64,000 nucleotides of DNA from GWE2-42-39 sp963668595 (GCA_963668595.1 OY764876.1:3472001-3536000), one strand, 5' to 3'. Positions 9,501 through 17,245 are shown, numbered from the stretch's first letter. Numbers and translations are program-made. The notes: generated by a model from the letters alone, not told the origin.

Positions 9501-10112
9501 ATGATTACAAAGGGAGAACAAACGGTTGATAATCCTGGTGATATGGCTATTATCGGTAATACTGAACCTCGTTATCAGTACAACTTTAATTTGAGTGCAG
9601 ATTGGAATGGATTTTTCTTTTCTGCCTTTTTCTTTGGAGTAGGAAAGCAAGACTGGTATCCCGGAGCCGAAACCGCTTTCTGGGGACAGTACAACCGCGG
9701 ATACAACCAAATGCCTGCGTGGCATCTTGGCAACTACTGGACCGAGGATAACCGGGACGCATATCTTCCAAGATATTCTCAGTATAACGGAACCCTTGGA
9801 TATTCTGGATCAGTACCAAACGATCGTTATCTGCAGAAAGTATCTTATCTGAGATTGAAAAACTTGCAGATTGGTTATACTCTTCCAAACTCATGGGTGT
9901 CGAAAATTGGGATGAAAGATGCCCGTATTTATTTCAGTGGTGAGAATCTTGCCAGTTGGTCGCCTTTGTATAAAAAAGCCAAAAACTTTATGGATGTGTC
10001 AACAGCTACCAGTAATACTGATTCAGACTTAAACGGTAGTTATAATCAGGGTGAAGGAAATAGCTATCCGTTGCTGAAAACAATCTCGTTTGGTATTTCG
10101 CTTACCTACTAA
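6564..10112 (+). CDS. SusC/RagA-family TonB-dependent outer-membrane transporter with STN domain
   Basis: A 1,182-residue TonB-linked barrel that forms the channel of a SusC/SusD pair. Order: a long N-terminus with signal peptide (hydrophobic core about 24-42, cleavage near VYSQA); STN domain (about 48-118, VLREIEDQSHFYFMYND); a carboxypeptidase-regulatory-like domain (about 134-205, VSGKVVDQSGQPLPGVSVVV); plug domain (about 215-335, including GTQKKVNLTGAIEAV and DPNDIESVSVLKDAASAAIYG-like motifs); then the beta-barrel ending in SFGISLTY with a C-terminal aromatic residue. The STN domain shows that this transporter signals to FecR. Met23 (base 6630) is an alternative start giving a more usual signal peptide. 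SusD follows after 18 bases, so they are co-transcribed. The substrate cannot be read from the sequence. Confidence 0.95.
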   Translation: MKKERMCNNDRHYYALSRLIRIMKLTVFLLLFTIVCVNANVYSQATSLNLKVQNSTVKQVLREIEDQSHFYFMYNDQNIDVQRKVSMNIREMGLEEALKKIFEGTGTKYLIKDRQVVLYSDSENSLNGVQAARSVSGKVVDQSGQPLPGVSVVVKGTSRGTVTDFDGKYLLQEIPAEATLVFSFVGMRMQEISVSGKTIVNVELVEDAIGIEEVIAIGYGTQKKVNLTGAIEAVGSEVFENRSTSNTTQALQGAIPNLNISLEDGKPTRSASFNVRGQTSIGQGGSALVLIDGVEGNPSLLNPNDIESVSVLKDAASAAIYGARGSFGVVLITTKRPQKGKTSINYTGNYSIQSLAQKPEFVTDAVTWVEHFRMSYYNRQGTIPTSINNNTQLYSDDWLERLKAWKASGEGPKTEVLPNGNYEYYSNTDWMGLLFKDHTFAQDHNLTISGGNDKSDFYVSGRLYDFGGMYNFDPDTYRSYNFRAKGSLQAYKWLHLANNMEFANDDYHMPFSAQGRSANIQRYIEVNAFPSLPMYNPDGTYTRGGAATLGAFVDGNNYQNNKRNLFKNTVTFNTNFLANKLRVNGDFTFRYDGRDFFWKRVRVPYYQNEKATNPSYMGDANGIIYEWMGHTLYTASNIYTEYENTFAEKHYLKAMVGWNYETSSYKANSMERNQLLLESAESIQLATGTSINLGASVTRWKTTGTFFRLNYGYLDRYLLEVNGRYDGSSRFPIDQQWGFFPSISGGWRLSEEPFWDVNENILSDIKFRASYGSLGNGNIPPYQFLELLSISTSGRVLDGALNKKTNAPSPIPDGLTWEKATTTDFGLDFGMLKGKLRFSGDYYVRKTTDMYVAGPTLPDIFGATSPKGNYADMTTNGFEITLTWQNKFDLANKPFRYQIRGTLFDYVSKIDKYNNPTKKISDYYDGKTIGELWGFETDGLFQEDPASGEYINTIFSASADAVWRAGDLKIKNRDGSADNMITKGEQTVDNPGDMAIIGNTEPRYQYNFNLSADWNGFFFSAFFFGVGKQDWYPGAETAFWGQYNRGYNQMPAWHLGNYWTEDNRDAYLPRYSQYNGTLGYSGSVPNDRYLQKVSYLRLKNLQIGYTLPNSWVSKIGMKDARIYFSGENLASWSPLYKKAKNFMDVSTATSNTDSDLNGSYNQGEGNSYPLLKTISFGISLTY

Positions 10113-10130
10113 TCTTAAAAACAGAAGAAC

Positions 10131-11936
10131 ATGAAAAAGTATATATTAGTTATTTTAGCAATAGCTCTCTTTTGTACCGGATGCGAAATGGACGAACCGG
10201 CTATTACTACTACTGATAAGGACGCTATATTTGGATCAGAAGAGGGATTGAAGGCATATACCATGTCGTTTTACGATATGTTTCCCAATGCAACCGACCA
10301 ATCAATTGTAGAACAATCGTTGGTTGATTACGGAGCAACCAATACACTGAGTGGTTTTACTTTGCTGAATGCATACAGCGAAAATAATTCATCAGGCTGG
10401 AGCTGGTCTAATTTGCGTAATATCAACTATTTTATCGTTAATTGTACTGATCCAGGTATTTCTGAAAGCGTTCGGAATAACTATATCGGTATTGCACGCT
10501 TTTTCCGTGCATGGTTTTATTATGATATGGTACAACGATTTGGAGATGTTCCGTGGGTCGATCATCCACTGGATCCGAATGAAGAAGATATTTTATACGG
10601 AGCCCGCGATTCACGCGAACTGGTGATGGAAAAGGTATATGAAGACCTGATGTTTGCAGCTCAAAATATCAGTAGGACAACCGATGCAACACAATGTACT
10701 TTGATTACCAAATGGGTGGCTTATGCTTTTGCTTCTCGTGTATGCCTTTTCGAAGGAACTTTCAGAAAATATCATAATCTGAGCCTGGCAACTGCTCCGG
10801 CCATTTGGTTGAAGCGTGCAGAAGATGCTGCGTCTGTTGTAATGCAACAGTCAGGCAAATCATTGAATAGCAATTATCGTGCGTTATTTACCAGCGACAA
10901 TCCACCAACATCAGAAACATTGCTGGCTATCGCTTCAAGTTCATCTTTGGGTGTAAAACACGGAGCAAACTGGAGGTGGACTTCAGAAACTTATGGATCG
11001 GGATTAAATTTGATTCGTGCTTTCGTTTGTACTTATCTGCAGAAAGACGGAACTCCTTATACCAATCGTGCAGGCTGGCAGTATCAGGATTTCTATGAAG
11101 AATTTCAGAATCGCGATGCACGTTTAAGTGCAACACTTCGCTATCCGGGTTACATGCGCGAGGGAAAACTTACCCTACCAGTGTATAGTGGTTATGCTCG
11201 TATTGGTTACCAGCCTATTAAGCTTTGTGTTGACGCAACAATCGGAGATAGCCAGACAGAAAGTACTCATGCAATTCAATTGGTTCGTTTCGGAGAGGTA
11301 CTGCTTAACTATGCAGAAGCAAAAGCAGAACAAGGTACGCTGACTGATGCAGACTGGGCTGCTACGATTGGAAAGTTGAGGGCACGGGCAGGTATTACCG
11401 GGGGGCTTACTACAAAACCAACGGTACTTGATCAGTATATGAAAGAAACTTATTACCCAACTATCACCGATCCGGTAATTATGGAAGTTCGTCGCGAACG
11501 AGCAGTTGAATTGATATTTGAAGGTTTCCGTTTTGATGATTTGCGACGCTGGAAGTGTGGCGAATTATTCAAAAAAAGCTGGGAAGGGATGTATATTTCA
11601 GCAATAAATAAACCTCTTGATGTCGATCATAACGGTACTCACGATGTAATTTATTATACTGATAATACTTCACTTGCGGCAGGAGTGGCACTTTCCAATA
11701 ATGCCAATCTGTATAAAGTGAAAGTGAGCACTGATCGTACTGCAAACATCATTCAGGTACATGCAGCGGGGAATGGTACAGGTTATTATCTTGCCTGGTT
11801 CACAAACAATGATTCAAAAAAGGTTTGGGGGCCTAAACAATACTATTACCCTATTCCGGTTGGATCGTTAAACAAAAATCCACAACTAACTCAAAATAAA
11901 GGTTGGGAGAATGGTGCAACGAACGATGGAAATTAA
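10131..11936 (+). CDS. SusD/RagB-family nutrient-binding outer-membrane lipoprotein
   Basis: The 601-residue lid protein of the SusC/SusD transporter, anchored to the outer face of the outer membrane. The signal sequence ends in a lipobox, FCTGC with C18. The next residues, EMDE, are acidic, like the surface-export signal of Bacteroidota lipoproteins. The SusD helical features are present: IARFFRAWFYYDMVQRFGDVP-like text around residue 120-140, LLNYAEAKAE near 385, and the C-terminal motif RRERAVELIFEGFRFDDLRRW around 450-470. It is translated 18 bases after susC. It should capture the ligand and deliver it to the barrel. The first EEP gene follows after a 144-base gap that holds a palindromic repeat. 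Confidence 0.95.
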   Translation: MKKYILVILAIALFCTGCEMDEPAITTTDKDAIFGSEEGLKAYTMSFYDMFPNATDQSIVEQSLVDYGATNTLSGFTLLNAYSENNSSGWSWSNLRNINYFIVNCTDPGISESVRNNYIGIARFFRAWFYYDMVQRFGDVPWVDHPLDPNEEDILYGARDSRELVMEKVYEDLMFAAQNISRTTDATQCTLITKWVAYAFASRVCLFEGTFRKYHNLSLATAPAIWLKRAEDAASVVMQQSGKSLNSNYRALFTSDNPPTSETLLAIASSSSLGVKHGANWRWTSETYGSGLNLIRAFVCTYLQKDGTPYTNRAGWQYQDFYEEFQNRDARLSATLRYPGYMREGKLTLPVYSGYARIGYQPIKLCVDATIGDSQTESTHAIQLVRFGEVLLNYAEAKAEQGTLTDADWAATIGKLRARAGITGGLTTKPTVLDQYMKETYYPTITDPVIMEVRRERAVELIFEGFRFDDLRRWKCGELFKKSWEGMYISAINKPLDVDHNGTHDVIYYTDNTSLAAGVALSNNANLYKVKVSTDRTANIIQVHAAGNGTGYYLAWFTNNDSKKVWGPKQYYYPIPVGSLNKNPQLTQNKGWENGATNDGN

Positions 11937-11982
11937 TCCGTTAAGAGAATAGACGAGTTGTTCAAAGATTCTAACTAACTCT

Positions 11983-12055
11983 GGTACTTTGCTCTGTGTA
12001 ATTCTGTGGCAGAATATGCAATATAAAACCACAGCGTTTCACAGAGCTTTGTACT
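11983..12055. repeat. palindromic intergenic repeat (CTCTGTG/CACAGAG type)
   Basis: The outer arms GGTACTTTGCTCTGTG and CACAGAGCTTTGTACT are near-complementary (12 of 16 positions). Nested inside are CTGTGG (12004-12009) and CCACAG (12029-12034). It resembles the small CTCTGTG...CCACAG...CACAGAG palindromes scattered in many environmental genomes. Its place between susD and the first EEP gene suggests an mRNA stem-loop that could limit or stabilise downstream expression. No T-tract follows. Confidence 0.6.
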
Positions 12056-12080
12056 AGAATGTGGAACTAAGCCGAAACAA

Positions 12081-12917
12081 ATGAAGAATAATAATGGCAT
12101 CAACACTGCCACAGAGAAAATACAAAAGATGAGAAATCCTGATTGGACAAGGCTATATAAAATATTTTTATTTGTTGGATGTGTGCTGTTGCAAGTTAAT
12201 TCGGGCATGGCACAATCAAGTCCTTTTCGTTTAAAAATAATGAGTTTCAATGTTTGTCGTTCGGGAGAACTGACTCAGTATTCGGTTGTTCCGTTTGCAA
12301 ATCTGATTCGACAATACGACCCGGACATGATTGCATTGCAAGAGTTGGATTATAAAACAACTCGTAATACAGGTATTGATTTTACAACCAAGCTGGGAGC
12401 TGAGCTGGGGATGTTCCCCGTTTTTGGAAAGACGATCAATTACAAAGGCGGCGAATATGGCATTGCGGTACTTTCAAAATACCCTTTCCTTTCGGTAAAA
12501 ACAGAGCAGCTACCAACTCCGGCTGATAGAGAGCAGAGAGCTGTTTTGATTACCGAAGTTCAACTTCCTTCGGGGCAGAATGTCCGGTTTGCCAGCACTC
12601 ATCTCGATCAGTCAAGCGATGCGATTAGTTCTGCAATGGCCAGTGCGTTGAATACTTTCTTATTAAAAGATGATATGCCAACCATCGTTGGTGGCGATTT
12701 CAATACAAGGCCTGAACAAGAAACTATTGCAAACGGAATGCAGCAGTGGAAGCGGTTTTGTAACGACGATCCGACTTCACCTGATAAACCGACTAAAAAA
12801 ATTGATTACCTGTTTGGCTATCCGAAAGAAAAGTGTAAAACGATTAATTATCAGGTTATCGTGCAGACGGGTATTTCCGATCATTGTCCAATTGTTGCAG
12901 AAGTTGAATTTCAATAA
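12081..12917 (+). CDS. secreted endonuclease/exonuclease/phosphatase (EEP) family protein
   Basis: A 278-residue exported metal-dependent phosphoesterase of the DNase I/sphingomyelinase/inositol-phosphatase fold. Visible active-site elements: SFNVCR (55-60), LQELD with metal ligand E89, REQRAVL (150-156), STHLD with H174, GGDFN with D206/N208, KIDYLF with D242, and the terminal SDH (266-268). A hydrophobic stretch at about 26-38 followed by GMAQ marks a signal peptide. Met17 (base 12129) is an equally plausible start and gives a shorter n-region. The hydrolysed substrate (nucleic acid, lipid or sugar phosphoester) cannot be told. Its place behind SusC/SusD suggests that it releases or trims what the transporter imports. 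The next gene starts 8 bases downstream. Confidence 0.88.
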   Translation: MKNNNGINTATEKIQKMRNPDWTRLYKIFLFVGCVLLQVNSGMAQSSPFRLKIMSFNVCRSGELTQYSVVPFANLIRQYDPDMIALQELDYKTTRNTGIDFTTKLGAELGMFPVFGKTINYKGGEYGIAVLSKYPFLSVKTEQLPTPADREQRAVLITEVQLPSGQNVRFASTHLDQSSDAISSAMASALNTFLLKDDMPTIVGGDFNTRPEQETIANGMQQWKRFCNDDPTSPDKPTKKIDYLFGYPKEKCKTINYQVIVQTGISDHCPIVAEVEFQ

Positions 12918-12925
12918 TCAGGAAA

Positions 12926-13684
12926 ATGCAAAAAATAAATATTCTATTCTTATTGATAGTTAGCTTTTGGCTTTTTGTTTCCTGTGGAAAAGAAGAAAAT
13001 CCATCGACCGATTTACCTGAGCCGGGAACGAAGAACCTCGTTTTAATTCAGGCCTATTCGCGTTTTAATAATCAGAAACTTTTCAGCACAAACGATTATT
13101 CTGCGGTAATTAATCAGATTCGCAGTAATCAGAATTATGTCGCGTTGCTTCATCGGGTCGATGCCGCGCTGGGTTCTGCAGGAACACAAAATCCGATGGT
13201 TACCATTGCGGCCGAAACAGTGCGGATACCGCTTTTTGCCTGGACACGCTATGCCGATGTGCGAATTGAAGGTTCCGGTATCTTGGTCGGACAAACAATT
13301 ACCGAACTGAAAAATACCCGAACGAGCGAAGGGTGTAGCTATGTTTCTGTTCCGTTGACAGTAAATGGAAACATCAGCATGAATTTTGCGTCAATAACTT
13401 TTGAAGATGAAACACAACTGGCAGCAGGAGTCGCCGCAATAAAAGAGAAAATAGACGACAAAACGGTGTTGCTGGGCTTTGCTGCAAAAACGCTTCTAAA
13501 TAAGCTGAAGGCTGAATTTCCCGAAGGAATTTATCGTTTTGAAACGATGGATCGTACCGGAGGAAATGCTACCCAGTTTTTATTTCTGCTAACAAAAACG
13601 AAATGGAAACTCGACGAATACAAGGAAAAAGCTGTCGGAACCGACGGCATATCTTGCTTCGATTTGAAAATTGAAAAATTATAA
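12926..13684 (+). CDS. surface lipoprotein, probable catalytically dead EEP-like protein
   Basis: A 252-residue lipoprotein: the signal peptide ends in LFVSC (C20) and is followed by GKEEN, an acidic stretch suited to surface export. No family is obvious at first sight. Laid against the two neighbouring EEP proteins it follows the same order of segments: VALLHRVDA (72-80) opposite ALQEVD; RIPLFAWTRYADVRIEGSGI (100-119) opposite the FPVFGKTINYKGGEYGIAVL-type strand; NFASITFED (153-161) opposite the RFASTHLD type; VLLGFAAKTL (181-190) opposite the GGDFN strand; FLFLLTKTKWKL (218-229) opposite the DYLF strand; and VGTDGIS (237-243) opposite the SDH motif. Every catalytic residue (E, H, D/N, DH) is replaced. 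I infer a pseudoenzyme that may bind substrate or partner. It starts 8 bases after the first EEP gene. The fold assignment is by eye only. Confidence 0.7.
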   Translation: MQKINILFLLIVSFWLFVSCGKEENPSTDLPEPGTKNLVLIQAYSRFNNQKLFSTNDYSAVINQIRSNQNYVALLHRVDAALGSAGTQNPMVTIAAETVRIPLFAWTRYADVRIEGSGILVGQTITELKNTRTSEGCSYVSVPLTVNGNISMNFASITFEDETQLAAGVAAIKEKIDDKTVLLGFAAKTLLNKLKAEFPEGIYRFETMDRTGGNATQFLFLLTKTKWKLDEYKEKAVGTDGISCFDLKIEKL

Positions 13685-13703
13685 ATAGGTTATTTACAAA
13701 TGA

Positions 13704-13756
13704 AATAGCCATGTGCACTATAATCCGCACAAACCGAAAATGTATAAATGGCTATT
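13704..13756. repeat. nested inverted repeat between the lipoprotein and second EEP genes
   Basis: AATAGCCAT (13704-13712) pairs perfectly with ATGGCTATT (13748-13756). Inside, GTGC (13713-13716) pairs with GCAC (13727-13730). It occupies the 148-base gap after the lipoprotein gene. Without a T-tract it is not a classic terminator; an mRNA processing or stability element is possible. Confidence 0.45.
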
Positions 13757-13832
13757 CCATGCTTTGATATTTAGATTGAAATGTGAAAGCTGATAAGAGA
13801 ATTGTACGAACCAACATTGAAAATTTATACAC

Positions 13833-14633
13833 ATGAATAAAAAATTAATCTTCTTCTTTATTGTTTGCATCCAGTTGTTTTTAATGCATCCAGATGCAGC
13901 AGCACAGAAAACCGCACAGCAGGGGACTGCAAAACTGAAAATATTGTGTTACAATCTTCGCTTTGGAGAATTGGCATCGCTGGAAGAACTGGCCGGATTT
14001 ATTAAGAGTCAGAATCCCGATATTGTTGCTTTGCAGGAGGTGGATGTGAAGACAAATCGTCCGCGTGCACCACACCAGAATGGGAAAGATTTTATTACAG
14101 AATTGGGCTTCCGCACGGGTTTGCTCACTGCTTACGCCAAAACAATTCCTCATGAAGGCGGATATTATGGAATTGGCATTTTATCGAAATATCCGTTTGT
14201 TGAAACACGCCGGATTATGCTTCCATTTCCGGATGGAGCGAGAGAACAAAGGGCAATGCTGACTTCGGTGGTTGAGTTGGATAATGGAAAACTGATCACC
14301 TTTGTTTGCACTCATCTCGACTTACCAAATTCTTCAGTTCGTCAGATTCAGGTTCAGGCTTTGAATAAACAGTTGAAAAACAATCCGTACCCAATGATTG
14401 TGTGTGGTGATTTCAATGCAAACCCAGATTCTCCGGAGATTAAAGAAGGAATGTCGGTATGGAAACAGGTTACCAATGCTGATTTTACTGTTCCTGCAAA
14501 TGATCCCAAATCGAAGATCGATTATATTTTCTGTTACCCGGTGCAACAATGGAAAGTTATATCAACGGAAACACCCCGGGTGGCCTGGTCCGATCACTTG
14601 CCGGTGAATGCAGAACTCGAATTGACATTCTGA
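13833..14633 (+). CDS. secreted endonuclease/exonuclease/phosphatase (EEP) family protein, second copy
   Basis: A 266-residue paralogue of the first EEP protein. Signal peptide MNKKLIFFFIVCIQLFLMH, with likely cleavage after DAAA/AAAQ. The full catalytic set is present: CYNLRFGE (39-46), LQEVD with E69, GGYYGIGILSKYPF (109-122), REQRAML (138-144), CTHLD with H161, CGDFNANPDS with D193/N195, KIDYIF with D230, and WSDHLP with D254/H255. It should be an exported Mg-dependent phosphoesterase acting in the periplasm or outside. A strong terminator closes the locus right after it. With the first EEP gene and the catalytically altered lipoprotein between them, it looks like a local triplication followed by divergence. 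Confidence 0.9.
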   Translation: MNKKLIFFFIVCIQLFLMHPDAAAQKTAQQGTAKLKILCYNLRFGELASLEELAGFIKSQNPDIVALQEVDVKTNRPRAPHQNGKDFITELGFRTGLLTAYAKTIPHEGGYYGIGILSKYPFVETRRIMLPFPDGAREQRAMLTSVVELDNGKLITFVCTHLDLPNSSVRQIQVQALNKQLKNNPYPMIVCGDFNANPDSPEIKEGMSVWKQVTNADFTVPANDPKSKIDYIFCYPVQQWKVISTETPRVAWSDHLPVNAELELTF

Positions 14634-14646
14634 TTCGCAGTTTTTG

Positions 14647-14683
14647 AAACTGGCCTCTTCTTTTGAAGGAGCCAGTTTTTTTT
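14647..14683 (+). terminator. rho-independent terminator of the SusCD/EEP locus
   Basis: AAACTGGC (14647-14654) pairs with GCCAGTTT (14671-14678). The stem continues through a largely paired CTCTTC/GAAGGA around a TTTT loop, and is followed by a run of T. It ends the transcription unit 14 bases after the second EEP stop codon. Confidence 0.88.
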
Positions 14684-14788
14684 AATAGTAGTCTGCTGTT
14701 TTGTATGAAAAATGGATGGGAGTATTCAGCGTTAAATTGCCGTGTTCGTCGCAATTTCTGCGATTATAATTGTGGACCTGTTTGTCGG

Positions 14789-14820
14789 TTTCCTTTATTC
14801 GGGATTGTTCACTACCTTTG
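14789..14820 (+). promoter_or_regulatory. candidate promoter for the rbfA operon
   Basis: TACCTTTG (14813-14820) is a perfect TAnnTTTG element. TTTC at 14789-14792 stands 20 bases upstream in the -33 place (three of four). The ATG of rbfA lies 24 bases downstream. Confidence 0.5.
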
Positions 14821-14844
14821 AGGCGTTTAACACGATATACAAAC

Positions 14845-15180
14845 ATGGAATCAACAAGACAAAGCAAAATATCACGGCTGATACAGAAAGAATTGGCCGA
14901 AATTTTCCAACGCGAAAGTCGCGAACTGTTTCACGGAAAAATGATTAGCGTAACAACGGTGCGTGTAACCAGTGATTTATCGTTGGCGCGGGTTTATCTC
15001 AGTATTTTCCCTTCAGAAAAAGCAAGCGAGTTGTTGGTTGATATAAAACAGATTGGCCCGAAAATACGTTTTGAATTGGGCAAACGAACCGGCAAACAAT
15101 TACGGGTAATTCCTTCTCTGGAATTCTTTATTGACGACAGCCTCGACTATATCGATCACATTGATAGTCTTTTAAAATAA
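14845..15180 (+). CDS. rbfA: 30S ribosome-binding factor A
   Basis: The 111-residue product is a small KH-fold protein that binds the immature 30S subunit near helix 1 of 16S rRNA and helps its maturation and cold adaptation. The N-terminus is the usual STRQSKISRLIQKELAEIFQ. The central part, MISVTTVRVTSDLSLARVYL (about 33-52), is the family signature, and the tail ends in FFIDDSLDYIDHIDSLL. The frame stays open upstream to 14770, but the ATG at 14845 fits the family start and sits 24 bases after a TAnnTTTG promoter. The methyltransferase gene begins 4 bases after the stop. Confidence 0.93.
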   Translation: MESTRQSKISRLIQKELAEIFQRESRELFHGKMISVTTVRVTSDLSLARVYLSIFPSEKASELLVDIKQIGPKIRFELGKRTGKQLRVIPSLEFFIDDSLDYIDHIDSLLK

Positions 15181-15183
15181 GCC

Positions 15184-16008
15184 ATGCAGTACGATCCAAT
15201 CAAACGATCGCTGGGCGAAGTATTTAACCGTCGTCCTTTTCTGCGGAAATTATTCTATCGCCTGCTCGATCTGCTGTTGTTGCGTTCGTGGCACATTCGG
15301 CGCGAATTGCGTAAGCTGAAAGCAAAAGGATTGACTAGCCCGCATATTTTCGATGCTGGTTCGGGATTCGGACAATACTCGTACCGAATGTCGCGCTTGT
15401 TTCCCGGTGCGCAGATTTTAGCGGTTGACATCAAAGAAGAGCAAATTGCCGATTGCAACCGGTTTTTCTCTCAAATAGGAATGGGCAACCGGGTGAAGTT
15501 TCAATTAGCCGATCTTACTCAATTTGTTCAGAAAGATACTTTTGGCTTGGTGCTGTCGGTTGATGTGATGGAACATATCGAAGAAGATCGTCAGGTATTT
15601 AGAAACTTTGTTGCATCAATGAAACCTGGAGCGGTGTTGCTGATTTCAACTCCTTCAGACCAGGGTGGTTCGGATGTTCACGACCACGATCATGACGAAG
15701 AAGGGGCACATGGATTTGTGGACGAACACGTTCGCGACGGGTATAATATTGATGAAATTCAGGAAAAACTGCTCACCGCAGGATTCAGCAAGGTTGAAGC
15801 TCGTTACTCATACGGAAATCCGGGTAAATTGTCGTGGAAACTATCGATGAAGTATCCCATTCTGATGCTTGGTTTCAGCAAATGGTTTTTTGTTGTTTTG
15901 CCGGTGTATTATCTGCTCACTTTTCCATTTTGTATGGTGCTGAATTTTCTGGATGTACGCTTGAAACATCGTACTGGAACCGGACTCATTGTTAAAGCAA
16001 TAAAATAA
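15184..16008 (+). CDS. class I SAM-dependent methyltransferase with C-terminal membrane segment
   Basis: The 274-residue protein has a Rossmann-type methyltransferase core: motif I FDAGSGFGQYS (56-66), the acidic end of strand 2 in AVDIKEEQ (80-87), and the motif IV/post region LSVDVMEHIEED (about 122-133). An unusual acidic/histidine stretch, HDHDHDEEGAH, follows the SAM core (about residues 166-176). The last 50 residues contain a hydrophobic segment (WFFVVLPVYYLLTFPFCMVL), so the enzyme probably sits at the inner membrane. The substrate is unknown. It lies 4 bases after rbfA and 3 bases before the LolC/E-type permease, so the three genes form one operon. Confidence 0.85.
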   Translation: MQYDPIKRSLGEVFNRRPFLRKLFYRLLDLLLLRSWHIRRELRKLKAKGLTSPHIFDAGSGFGQYSYRMSRLFPGAQILAVDIKEEQIADCNRFFSQIGMGNRVKFQLADLTQFVQKDTFGLVLSVDVMEHIEEDRQVFRNFVASMKPGAVLLISTPSDQGGSDVHDHDHDEEGAHGFVDEHVRDGYNIDEIQEKLLTAGFSKVEARYSYGNPGKLSWKLSMKYPILMLGFSKWFFVVLPVYYLLTFPFCMVLNFLDVRLKHRTGTGLIVKAIK

Positions 16009-16010
16009 GC

Positions 16011-17237
16011 GTGAAGCTGGCCTTTTATATCGCCCGTCGCTACCTGATTTCGAAAAAATCGGTCAATGTGATCAATATTATTTCAGGTATTTCGGTGGCT
16101 GGTGTTTGTACTGCAACCGTGGCACTGGTGATTGTGCTTTCGGTAATGAATGGCCTGCACAATTTAATTTTTACCAGCTTTTCTTCTTTCGATTCGAATC
16201 TGAAAATCACGGCAACAGAAGGGAAATCGTTTGATCCAACCGATCTGGATGCGATCCGGAATCTTCCGGGAGTAGCTTCGTTTACAGAGGTGATCGAGGA
16301 AAGTGCTTTGCTGGTGTACAATCAGCGCGAATATCCGGCTATTGTAAAAGGTGTTCCGGACAATTATGATCAAATTATTGGGCTTGACAGTCTGTACGTT
16401 ACCGAAGGGAAATTCATTCTGAATAAACCGCCACACCAATTTGCAGTGGTCGGAGAAGGTATTGCCTGGTATTTGTCGATGGGACTTAATTTTACCAATC
16501 CGGTTGAATTTTATGCGCCGAAAAAAGGAGTATCGTCGAGCCTCGATTTTAATAATGCATTTTCGTACGACTATTTGTATGCTGCCGGAATTTTTTCGGT
16601 ACACCAGGAAGTTGATTCAAAATACATTTTGGTGCCTTTCGATTTTGCCCGTCGTTTGTTTCAGATGGAAAACACGGTGAATGCGGTTGAAATACAAGTG
16701 AATAAAGGAGTTGAAGTCGATGATCTTCAGCAAAAAATAAAAGAAATACTGGGAGCCCGGTTTGATGTAAAAAATCAGCACGAACAGCATCAGTTGATTT
16801 ATCAGGTGGTTGAATCAGAAAAATGGTATGTGTATCTGATTTTTGGATTTATTCTGATTATTGCTTCATTCAATATACTGAGTTCGCTCAGCATGCTTAT
16901 TATTGATAAGAAGCAAGATATTGCCATTCTGCGAAGCATGGGAGCTGATTCAAAACTTGTCCGTCGTATTTTTGTACTCGAAGGTTGGCTGATTTCGATT
17001 TTGGGCGCATTGATTGGCATTGTTTTAGGCAGCTTGCTGGTGTGGATGCAAGATCGTTTCGAACTGGTAAAACTTCCGGGCGATGCCGGAACTTACCTGC
17101 TTTCGTCATATCCGGTTCAGTTACAATTAAACGATCTGGTGCTGGTTTTTGCGCTGGTTGCCGGTATTGGTTTTCTTGCTTCGTGGTATCCGGTTCAGTC
17201 AATATCAGGCAAATATTTGCCTTTCGATCAGGATTAA
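16011..17237 (+). CDS. LolC/LolE-type ABC transporter permease (FtsX family)
   Basis: A 408-residue inner-membrane permease of the lipoprotein-release type. One membrane segment near the N-terminus (about 25-45, AGVCTATVALVIVLSVMNGL) is followed by a long periplasmic MacB_PCD-like domain (about 50-260). Three C-terminal segments with the FtsX pattern come next, including DKKQDIAILRSMGAD (about 302-316), the coupling-helix signature that contacts the ATPase. The start is GTG at 16011, two bases after the methyltransferase stop, with the typical KLAFYIARRYL beginning. No ATPase gene (LolD) is adjacent. It ends 8 bases before the end of the converging transporter gene. Confidence 0.88.
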   Translation: MKLAFYIARRYLISKKSVNVINIISGISVAGVCTATVALVIVLSVMNGLHNLIFTSFSSFDSNLKITATEGKSFDPTDLDAIRNLPGVASFTEVIEESALLVYNQREYPAIVKGVPDNYDQIIGLDSLYVTEGKFILNKPPHQFAVVGEGIAWYLSMGLNFTNPVEFYAPKKGVSSSLDFNNAFSYDYLYAAGIFSVHQEVDSKYILVPFDFARRLFQMENTVNAVEIQVNKGVEVDDLQQKIKEILGARFDVKNQHEQHQLIYQVVESEKWYVYLIFGFILIIASFNILSSLSMLIIDKKQDIAILRSMGADSKLVRRIFVLEGWLISILGALIGIVLGSLLVWMQDRFELVKLPGDAGTYLLSSYPVQLQLNDLVLVFALVAGIGFLASWYPVQSISGKYLPFDQD

Positions 17238-17245
17238 ATCTTCTT

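Noticed and set aside
14770..14844. N-terminal extension of RbfA by 25 residues.
   Set aside because: It would run through the TACCTTTG promoter element and lengthen a protein whose family starts at the STRQ-like segment.
17238..17245. A terminator between the converging permease and AspT-like transporter genes.
   Set aside because: The gap is 8 bases and no hairpin with a T-tract was visible; any terminator must lie within the coding ends.
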